From Deltaproteobacteria bacterium (GTDB taxonomy: Bacteria > Desulfobacterota > Binatia > DP-6), in contig VBLD01000262.1 of NCBI GenBank assembly GCA_005879205.1, positions 1,035 to 9,468 on the forward strand: DNA of 8,434 nt. The letters are read 5' to 3'. Both the position numbers and the translations under genes were made by a program. Positions 1 to 5,121 of the stretch are shown here, one piece after another (within the stretch, counting starts at the first letter, position 1; each line of letters begins with the position of its first letter). Under the pieces are notes generated by a model. It made no database searches, was not told where the DNA came from, and was given only the letters and a program-made list of their open reading frames with translations.

Positions 1-866
1 CAGGCGACGGTGGTGAGGAGCCCGTGCTCGGAGGCGACCGGCCGCGTTCCGGTGTTGAGCAGGAGAAAGCAACCGGTCCCGTAGGTGTTCTTCGCCATCC
101 CGGGCTCGACGCACCCCTGTCCGAAGAGCGCCGCCTGCTGGTCGCCGGCGATGCCGGCGATCGGGACCGGGGCGCCCAGGACGTCGGGGGTCGTCGTGCC
201 GAACTCGCCGCTCGACGGGCGGACCACGGGCAGCACGGCCGTCGGTACGCCGAGGAGCGTGCACATCTCCCCGTCCCACGCGCGCGCGTGGATGTCGTAG
301 AGAAGCGTGCGCGAGGCGTTGGTCGGGTCGGTCGCGTGCACCGTCCCGCCCGAGAGCTTCCACACCAGCCAGGAGTCGATCGTGCCGAAGCAGAGCTCGC
401 CCTCGGCCGCCCGCTCGGCCGCGCGCGCGACGTTGTCGAGCAGCCAGCGGAGCTTGGTGCCGGAGAAATACGGATCCAGGACGAGGCCCGTCTTCTGGCG
501 CACCCGCGGCTCGAGGCCGCGCGTCCGGAGCTCGTCGCAGAAGGACGCCGTGCGACGGTCCTGCCAGACGATCGCGCGGTGCACGGGGCGGCCTGTACGG
601 CGGCTCCACAGGACGGTCGTCTCGCGCTGGTTCGTGATGCCGAGCGCCCGGATGTCGCGGCCGCGCGCGCCTGCCCGGCGGCACGCCTGGCGCAGCACGC
701 GCAGCGTCACCTGCCAGATCTCCTCCGCATCGTGCTCCACCCACCCGGGCCGGGGATAGTGCTGCGTGAACTCGGAATAGGCGCGCCCGACGACGCGCCC
801 GAGACGGTCGAAGACGAGCACGGTCGAGCCCGTCGTGCCCTGATCGACCGCGACGACGTAGGCCAT
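1..866 (-). CDS. glpK: Glycerol kinase, N-terminal 288 residues (3' end beyond window)
   Basis: Phosphorylates glycerol to sn-glycerol 3-phosphate with ATP in the cytoplasm, feeding phospholipid synthesis and glycolysis. Translating from the ATG at 866-864 gives an uninterrupted frame to the window edge, about 288 of the roughly 500 residues usual for the family. Visible FGGY-kinase motifs are the N-terminal phosphate loop DQGTTGS (residues 8-14), NQRETT (79-84), DPYFSGTK (131-138), and GIAGDQQAALFGQ (238-250) followed by KNTYGTGCF (259-267). The glycerol ligands of the E. coli enzyme are matched by R81, E82, Y133 and D242, so the visible part looks catalytically intact. The start is 2 nt after the acyltransferase stop and has no clear Shine-Dalgarno, so translational coupling in one operon is likely. 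The C-terminal ATP-binding half is not visible. Glycerol kinase is a far better fit than xylulokinase or other FGGY sugar kinases. Confidence 0.96.
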   Translation of the reverse strand, partial: MAYVVAVDQGTTGSTVLVFDRLGRVVGRAYSEFTQHYPRPGWVEHDAEEIWQVTLRVLRQACRRAGARGRDIRALGITNQRETTVLWSRRTGRPVHRAIVWQDRRTASFCDELRTRGLEPRVRQKTGLVLDPYFSGTKLRWLLDNVARAAERAAEGELCFGTIDSWLVWKLSGGTVHATDPTNASRTLLYDIHARAWDGEMCTLLGVPTAVLPVVRPSSGEFGTTTPDVLGAPVPIAGIAGDQQAALFGQGCVEPGMAKNTYGTGCFLLLNTGTRPVASEHGLLTTVA

Positions 867-868
867 GG

Positions 869-1821
869 CTAGCCGAGAAAGATGCCGCGGCGCCGGCGCA
901 CGCCCTCGCTCACCAGTGCCTGCAGGCGCTCGCGCACCTGGTCACGGACCCGCAGCACGCTACGCGGATCGCGCACCGCCTCCGGCGGGTACAGCGCGGC
1001 GACGTCGAGCGGGTCGCCGACGTGGAGCGTCCACTTGGTCGGCAGGGGGACGAGCCCGGCGGGTCCGAGCCACGGGAAGGTGGGTGTGATGGGGAGGCTC
1101 GGCAGGCCGAGCCATCGTCCGACCGCATCCAGGCGCCAGAGCACGGGCTGGCTCTCCTCCGGTCCCACCACCGCGACCGGGACGATCGGCGTGCCGGTCT
1201 CGATGGCGACGCGCGCAAAGCCGCCGCGCCCGAACCCCGCCAGACGGTACCAGCGACGCCGGCTCTTGGCGCACGCTTCGCGCCCCTCGGGCAGGACGAT
1301 GACGGCCTCGTCACGCTCGAGCAGGCGCCGCATCACGCCGGGCGTGGCGCGCAGCGCGCCGAGGGCGCTCGAGAGCCGCAGCCGGGCCACCCAGTCGTCG
1401 ACCAGCGGCCAGGCGACGCGGCCGGCGGGATGGTCGATCGCGACGGCCACCGCGACCATGAGCGCTTCGTAGGGCAGGAGTATTCCCGCGCGGTTGGCGA
1501 CGAGCAGCGCGCGACCGCGTGCCGGGACGCGCTCGAGCCCGACCGCTTCGACGCGCCACCACAGGCGGTAGAGCGCGCGCAGCACGGTGGCGCCGACCAC
1601 GTCGGCGGCGAGCCCCCGGCGCAGGTTCGCATACGCGGCGAGCAGCTCGTCGAGCGCGCGCTCCCCGGCATGGCGTGCGCGGCGAGGGCCGCGTCGATCT
1701 CGCGTTCGAGCGCGCCGAGGCGATCGCGGAGCAGCCCTCCGGGCGCCACCGCCGACCGCGCGTGACGTGCGCGCCGGCCGCGCACGACACGGAGATGCCG
1801 GATGGCGCCCTCCTCGGACAC
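869..1821 (-). CDS. PlsC-like lysophospholipid/glycerophosphate acyltransferase with apparent frameshift
   Basis: Resembles the lysophospholipid acyltransferase family (PF01553), which transfers acyl chains to lysophosphatidate or related lipids at the inner membrane. The frame read from 869 upward carries the conserved core: a motif-I region LLVANRAGILLPYE, the motif-III region VLPEGRE, then GFGRGGFARVAIETGTPIVPVAVVG and PITPTFPWLG. Upstream of about 1663 this frame becomes arginine-rich nonsense. Sensible sequence (LLRDRLGALEREIDAALAAHAMPG) lies in another leftward frame opening at GTG 1821. Joining the frames by a -1 step at the four-base run 1663-1666 gives a continuous protein of about 317 residues. 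Oddly, the usual motif-I His is Arg (residue 111 of the joined protein) and the Asp is Glu (119). The gene is followed 2 nt later by glpK, fitting a glycerol-3-phosphate to phosphatidate theme. It may be intact with a sequencing error, or a decaying or non-catalytic homologue. Confidence 0.82.
1663..1666 (-). other. Likely frameshift site in the acyltransferase gene
   Basis: Read leftward, the sequence is CCGGGGAGC. One more G in this run would join the two halves as ...HAMPG-ERALDELL..., restoring a single frame. This could be a sequencing or assembly slip in a homopolymer, or a true mutation. Ribosomal -1 slippage on GGG is possible but unsupported by any downstream stimulator that I can see. 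Confidence 0.6.
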
Positions 1822-1851
1822 GGGGGAGGAAGCTAGGAGACGCCCCGGCGC

Positions 1852-1882
1852 GTGTCAAATTGGACGAGCTCCAAATTGACAC
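1852..1882. promoter_or_regulatory. Palindromic operator between divergent operons, with a TTGACA box in each arm
   Basis: Arms GTGTCAAATTGGA (1852-1864) and TCCAAATTGACAC (1870-1882) pair at 12 of 13 positions around a 5-nt spacer. It is an AT-rich island in GC-rich DNA. Each arm ends in a perfect sigma70-type -35 hexamer pointing outward. Rightward, TTGACA at 1876-1881 is followed after 18 nt by TATGAC (1900-1905). Leftward, TTGACA at 1858-1853 is followed after 17 nt by the weaker TAGCTT (1835-1830). The layout suggests one regulator binding the dyad and controlling both the acyltransferase-glpK and the ATPase operons. The regulator is not in the window. Confidence 0.65.
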
Positions 1883-1905
1883 TTCGCGCGAGCGGCAGCT
1901 ATGAC
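1876..1905 (+). promoter_or_regulatory. Predicted sigma70-like promoter for the ATPase pair
   Basis: TTGACA (1876-1881), an 18-nt spacer and TATGAC (1900-1905). Transcription would begin close to 1912, which is the GTG chosen as the start of the first ATPase. The message may therefore be leaderless, consistent with the lack of a good Shine-Dalgarno there. Confidence 0.5.
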
Positions 1906-1911
1906 CGGGAC

Positions 1912-2847
1912 GTGCCGGCCCGCCTGCCGCTCGCCGCTCAGCGGCTGGTCATCGTCACGGGAAAGGGTGGCGTCGGGAAGAGCGCCGTGACCGCCGCGCT
2001 GGCGCGCGCCGTGGCCGGTGCCGGGCGGCGGGTGCTCGCCGTGGAGGTGACGCGCGGCGGCCTCGGTCCGCTGCTCGGCGCGGGCACGCTCGGACCGGCG
2101 CCCACGGTCGTCGCCCCCAGGCTCCAGGCGACCGCGCTCGAGCCCGAGGAGGCGCTCGGCGATTTCGTGCAGGGCATCCTCCGCTTCCGCATGCTCGCCC
2201 GCCGGCTGCTCGAGAGCACGTCGTTCCAGGTGCTCGCCGCCGCGGCGCCGGGGCTGCCCGAGCTGCTCGTGCTGCATCGGCTGCTCGGCTGGGTGGAGGA
2301 GCGCCGGCTCGGCCGGCGGGTGTACGACCTGGTGGTGGTCGACGCGCCGGCCTCGGGCCATTCGTTGCCGCTGCTCGCCGCGCCACGCACCCTCGGCACG
2401 CTGACGCGCTTCGGCCCCGTCGCCCAAGTGCTGGCGAGGATCCAGGCGCTTCTCACCGATCCGTCGCGCACGCTCGTGTGTCTCGTGACGACCCCCGAGG
2501 AGCTCGCCGTCCGCGAAACGATCGAGCTCCACCGCGAGCTGGCCGGTCCGCTCGGGCTCCCGGTCGCACCGCCGATCGTGAACGCGCTCCCGCCGCGGCG
2601 CTTCGGCAGGCGCGACGAAGCGGCGCTCGCGCGTCTCGAGGCCACGGGCGGCGCGCATGCCTATCTCGTCGCCGCGCGGTATCAGCTCGAGCGCCGGCGT
2701 CGCGCGCTCGGCCAGTTGACCGCGCTTCGCCGGGCGCTCCACGAGCCGGCCGTGTCGTTGCCCTTCCTGTTCGCCGGGCCGGAGGCGCCGGGCGGGGTCG
2801 CACGTCTTGCCGCCGACCTCGCAGCCGCCGCGGGCCTCACGGCGTGA
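1912..2847 (+). CDS. ArsA/Get3-like ATPase, Rv3679 (BagA)-like subunit
   Basis: A 311-residue soluble P-loop ATPase of the ArsA/Get3 branch (SIMIBI class). It has the deviant Walker A GKGGVGKS (residues 17-24), VVVDAPASGH (141-150) as the Walker B/switch II region, and IVNALPP (222-228) at the nucleotide-base side. Where ArsA and Get3 have a DPA switch I, this protein has VEVTRGG (44-50). From memory, Mycobacterium tuberculosis Rv3679 shows the same kind of substitution (VEVEGRQG) and a similar AAPGL segment (here 111-115). GTG 1912 is preferred because the track upstream in this frame runs back into the palindrome. The partner ATPase starts 7 nt after the stop, so the two are probably translated together and may form a heterodimer. 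There is no CXXC zinc motif or arsenite-binding Cys cluster, which argues against arsenite export and classical tail-anchored targeting. The substrate is unknown. Confidence 0.85.
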   Translation: MPARLPLAAQRLVIVTGKGGVGKSAVTAALARAVAGAGRRVLAVEVTRGGLGPLLGAGTLGPAPTVVAPRLQATALEPEEALGDFVQGILRFRMLARRLLESTSFQVLAAAAPGLPELLVLHRLLGWVEERRLGRRVYDLVVVDAPASGHSLPLLAAPRTLGTLTRFGPVAQVLARIQALLTDPSRTLVCLVTTPEELAVRETIELHRELAGPLGLPVAPPIVNALPPRRFGRRDEAALARLEATGGAHAYLVAARYQLERRRRALGQLTALRRALHEPAVSLPFLFAGPEAPGGVARLAADLAAAAGLTA

Positions 2848-2854
2848 GGCGACG

Positions 2855-3979
2855 ATGACGACGATCGACGGGCTGCTCGAGCGGCGCCGCATCGTCTTCT
2901 GCGTCGGCAGCGGCGGCGTCGGCAAGACGACCACCGCCGCCGCGCTCGCAGTCGAATCGGCACGACGGGGCCGCAAGACGGCCGTGCTGACGGTCGATCC
3001 CGCGCCGCGCCTGAAGGACGCACTCGGCCTCGACACCCTCGATGCACGCCCGCGGCGCGTCCCGCTCGGCGTGGGCGTGCATCTCGACGCCGTGCTCCTG
3101 GACGTCCGGCGCACCTTCGACGAGGTGGTCCGCGGGCTCGCGGCGACCCCCGAGCAGGCGCGCGCCGTGCTCGAGAACCGGCTCTACCAGAACCTGTCGG
3201 GCACGCTGGCCGGCACCGCGGAGTACACCGCCGTCGAGATCGTCTTCCGCCTGGCCGAGGAGGGCGGATACGATCTGCTCGTCGTCGACACGCCGCCCGC
3301 GCGCCACGTCGTCGACTTCTTGGACGCGCCGCGCCGCCTGCTCGCGCTCCTGGACTCGCGCGCCTTCGCAATCCTGAAGGACCCGACCGTCATCCTGCCG
3401 GCGTCGGGCTCGCGGCTCGCGCACCTCGTGCTGAGTGCGGTGCTGCGCGGCCTCGAGCGCTTCACGGGCCTCGAGCTGGTCCGCGAGGTGGGAGACTTCG
3501 TGCGCGCCATCGAGGCGTTGACGGGCGCGCTGCGCGCCCGGGTCACCGCGGCGGACGCGCTGCTCCGCGCCGACGGCACGGCGCTCGTTCTGGTGACCGC
3601 GCCGGAGCCGCGCCTGGTGGACGAGAACACCCGGCTCACCCGCGCGCTCGCCGGGCTCGGCCTGCCGGTCGGCGGCATCATCGTGAACCGCATGCTGCCG
3701 CGCGCCCTGTTCGCGGGCGGCACGCCGCCGCCGCCCGACGGTCTCGCACCGGCGCTCGTGGCGCGCCTGCGGCGGGCGCACGCCGAGCTCGCCACACTTG
3801 CCGCGCGCCAGGAGGCGGTCCTGGCACCACTCGTGGAAGGCACGGCCGCGCCCGTGCTGGCGGAGGTGCCGCTGCTACCCGGCGATCTCGGCTCGCTCGC
3901 CGACCTGGAGGCGATCGCGCGCCACCTGTTCCCGGCACCGGCCGCTGCCCCCGACTCGGCGGGCCGCGTCGGCCGCTGA
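2855..3979 (+). CDS. ArsA/Get3-like ATPase, Rv3680 (BagB)-like subunit
   Basis: A 374-residue P-loop ATPase, second of the pair. Motifs are the deviant Walker A GSGGVGKT (residues 18-25), the switch I-like TVDPAPRLKDALG (46-58), LDVRRTFDE (82-90), YQNLSGTLAGTAEY (111-124), LLVVDTPPARHVVDFLDAP (141-159) and IIVNRM (275-280). The order and wording closely follow my recollection of M. tuberculosis Rv3680, including TFDE, LAGTxEY and DTPPxR. ATG 2855 is chosen because GAGG lies 5 nt upstream (2846-2849), overlapping the stop of the first ATPase; the open frame reaches further back but only into that gene. This subunit keeps the Asp of the DPA motif that the partner lacks, so it may be the better ATP hydrolyser in a hetero-oligomer. 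No Cys pairs typical of Get3 or metal sites of ArsA are seen. The gene ends 6 nt from the convergent phasin-like gene. Confidence 0.88.
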   Translation: MTTIDGLLERRRIVFCVGSGGVGKTTTAAALAVESARRGRKTAVLTVDPAPRLKDALGLDTLDARPRRVPLGVGVHLDAVLLDVRRTFDEVVRGLAATPEQARAVLENRLYQNLSGTLAGTAEYTAVEIVFRLAEEGGYDLLVVDTPPARHVVDFLDAPRRLLALLDSRAFAILKDPTVILPASGSRLAHLVLSAVLRGLERFTGLELVREVGDFVRAIEALTGALRARVTAADALLRADGTALVLVTAPEPRLVDENTRLTRALAGLGLPVGGIIVNRMLPRALFAGGTPPPPDGLAPALVARLRRAHAELATLAARQEAVLAPLVEGTAAPVLAEVPLLPGDLGSLADLEAIARHLFPAPAAAPDSAGRVGR

Positions 3980-3985
3980 TGCCGG

Positions 3986-4324
3986 CTACTCCTGCGCCTC
4001 CTGGCGCGCGGCGGCGGCCGGCTTGCGGCTCGTCCGCCGCCTCGGCCTGGTCACGGCAAGGAGCCGGTCCACCTTGAGGTTCAGATTGACCAGGCTTCCC
4101 TGGATGGCCTCCAGCTTGGTGGCGATGCGAGTAAGGTCGGCGCGGGACGGGAGGTTCAGGAGACCGAGCACCGTCTGGACGTTGCGGTCCACCCGCCCCT
4201 TGGTCTCGAGCGCCGCCTGCACGGCACGTCCGAACGCATCGGCGAAGCGCGGATTCGCGAACAGCGTCGCGGCGACCGTCCCGAGCGCTTCTCCACCGAG
4301 GCTGCACAGTCGCCTGACGATCAC
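3986..4324 (-). CDS. Small phasin-like coiled-coil protein
   Basis: A 112-residue protein. It has an amphipathic N-terminal half (about 6-42), then VDRNVQTVLGLLNLPSRADL (45-64), a coiled-coil-like stretch (64-91), and a basic Ala/Arg/Lys tail (93-107). A 'LNLPSR-D-L' segment before a heptad helix is typical of phasins and PHA-granule-associated proteins, which coat storage granules. No PHA synthase is in the window, so the granule role is inferred. GTG 4324 is chosen because AGGAG (4334-4330) sits 5 nt upstream and a good promoter lies just beyond. The frame stays open to 4585, but that extension would run through the promoter and through the repeats. The gene converges on the ATPase pair with only 6 nt between stops. 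It could alternatively be a membrane- or nucleoid-associated coiled-coil protein. Confidence 0.68.
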   Translation of the reverse strand: MIVRRLCSLGGEALGTVAATLFANPRFADAFGRAVQAALETKGRVDRNVQTVLGLLNLPSRADLTRIATKLEAIQGSLVNLNLKVDRLLAVTRPRRRTSRKPAAAARQEAQE

Positions 4325-4334
4325 CGTGTCTCCT

Positions 4335-4397
4335 GGGCGCGAAGCATCCTTGTCAGCCGGACGCGAAGCATCTCTGTCCGCGGGACGCGAAGCGTCG
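4335..4397. repeat. Three mini-hairpin repeats at 24-bp spacing in the phasin-like gene leader
   Basis: GCGAAGC occurs at 4339-4345, 4363-4369 and 4387-4393, exactly 24 bp apart. The surrounding units, of the form GGACGCGAAGCATC, are similar over 14 bp or more. Each is a short dyad around a GAA triloop, and the copy at 4385-4397 has perfect 5-bp arms (GACGC-GAA-GCGTC). From the predicted start site, two copies fall in the 5' leader of the phasin-like mRNA and the third overlaps the initiation region. If the frame were translated it would give a DASRPAD-type octapeptide repeat. Confidence 0.75.
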
Positions 4398-4398
4398 G

Positions 4399-4426
4399 AG
4401 TATAGGGATGCGACCTCGAAAATCAA
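4399..4426 (-). promoter_or_regulatory. Predicted sigma70 promoter for the phasin-like gene
   Basis: Read leftward: TTGATT (4426-4421), a 16-nt spacer and TATACT (4404-4399), in an AT-rich patch. Initiation near 4392 would give a leader of about 70 nt before the GTG at 4324. This supports the short start over the longer open frame. Confidence 0.6.
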
Positions 4427-4450
4427 AGCCGCTCGGCGCGGAGCGCGAAC

Positions 4451-4711
4451 GTGACCGTCGAAGTCTTCCTGTCGTACTGGACGGGCCTCGGCTTCGTCGC
4501 GTCGGATCTCGACCTCTGGACCCTGGTCGGGACGGCGCTGGCGGTGCACGTCTGCGATGCGATCATGTGCCGGCTCTTCGCGCACAACAACGGATACCCG
4601 AAGAACCTGTGGACCGGCCTCGGTCTGCTCGCCGGGCTCTGGGCCGTCGCCGTGCTGATCCTGCTACCGCGCCGCGCCGCGGCCCCGCCCCCGCCCGGGC
4701 GGCTTCCCTGA
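4451..4711 (+). CDS. Small two-helix membrane protein, unknown function
   Basis: An 86-residue protein that I do not recognise by name. Two hydrophobic segments are visible, about residues 22-44 (starting LWTLVGTALAV) and 53-73 (LWTGLGLLAGLWAVAVLILLP). They are joined by a short polar loop HNNGYPKN (45-52), and a proline-rich basic tail RRAAAPPPPGR follows. The 'loop + LW-GLG-GLWA-LP' pattern occurs in many small uncharacterised inner-membrane proteins. With a basic C-terminus, both ends probably face the cytoplasm. GTG 4451 has GGAG (4440-4443) 7 nt upstream. The gene diverges from the phasin-like gene across a gap of about 125 bp, so the two could share control, and it converges on acpS. 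No partner or reaction can be inferred. Confidence 0.7.
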   Translation: MTVEVFLSYWTGLGFVASDLDLWTLVGTALAVHVCDAIMCRLFAHNNGYPKNLWTGLGLLAGLWAVAVLILLPRRAAAPPPPGRLP

Positions 4712-5114
4712 AGCGCGCCCGCTGGGCGCGTGCCGGGCGTCGGAGTCCTCGGCGATCCGCACTCGAGTCGCCGTGGCTGAGCGCGAGCAGCCAGCGGCGG
4801 ATGCCGAGCCGGCGCGCGATGGCCGCGGCCCGCCCGTGCAGGACGAGCGACGGAGGGCCGTTCGGCAGGCGCACCACCTCGACGTCCTGCCAGCGAATGC
4901 CGTCCGCCCAGCCCGTGCCGAGCGCCTTCATGGTCGCCTCCTTGGCGGCGAAGCGCGCCGCGTAGCTCGCGAACCGACCCCGCCGCCGCTGCTCGCAGTA
5001 CGCCTGCTCGGCAGGAGTGAAGACGCGGGCCTTGAAGCGCGCGCCGGTCGGCCGCTCGAGGGCGCGACGAATGCGCGCGATGTCGCAGACGTCGACGCCC
5101 ACCCCGAGGACCAC
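4563..5114 (-). CDS. acpS: Holo-[acyl-carrier-protein] synthase with aberrant C-terminus
   Basis: Transfers 4'-phosphopantetheine from CoA to the serine of apo-ACP, activating it for fatty acid synthesis in the cytoplasm. GTG 5114 opens with GVGVDVCDIARI, carrying the Mg-binding Asp (D8). Later come FTPAEQAYC (32-40), RFAAKEATMKALGTGW (54-69, with the catalytic K58/E59 pair) and WLLALSHGDSSA (108-119). AcpS proteins normally end a few residues after this last strand, near 125 residues. Here the frame runs on to 183 residues with an arginine-rich, low-quality tail that lies antisense to the small membrane gene. In the neighbouring frame the expected kind of ending, IAEDS, appears immediately and reaches a stop at 4664, so an indel near 4757 is likely. 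The trustworthy part is 4758-5114. GAGGA (5123-5119) overlaps the radical SAM stop, 7 nt before the start, so the two genes are coupled. Confidence 0.88.
   Translation of the reverse strand: MVLGVGVDVCDIARIRRALERPTGARFKARVFTPAEQAYCEQRRRGRFASYAARFAAKEATMKALGTGWADGIRWQDVEVVRLPNGPPSLVLHGRAAAIARRLGIRRWLLALSHGDSSADRRGLRRPARAQRARFREAARAGAGPRRGAVAGSARRRPRARRADRGRSTGSSGIRCCARRAGT
4714..4730. terminator. GC-rich hairpin between convergent small membrane gene and acpS
   Basis: CGCGCCC-GCT-GGGCGCG is a perfect 7-bp stem with a 3-nt loop, beginning 2 nt after the stop at 4711 and lying just downstream of where AcpS homology ends. There is no T-tract on either side, so it is not a classical intrinsic terminator. 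It could still act as a bidirectional 3' end or stabilising stem. Confidence 0.45.
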
Positions 5115-5121
5115 GGCTTCC

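Noticed and set aside
24..872. Rightward open frame of 282 codons
   Set aside because: It is antisense to glpK, which shows clear conserved motifs; this frame is arginine-rich with no recognisable domain.
1912..3979. Arsenite efflux ArsA ATPase operon
   Set aside because: There are no ArsA metal-site cysteines, no arsB/acr3, arsR or arsD nearby, and a better match to the BagA/BagB type.
4335..4406. CRISPR-like array
   Set aside because: Units are contiguous 24-bp repeats without unique spacers, only about 2.6 copies, and no cas genes are near.
4325..4585. Longer N-terminus for the phasin-like protein
   Set aside because: It would translate the promoter and repeat region and overlap the divergent membrane gene; the GTG at 4324 has a good Shine-Dalgarno at the right distance.
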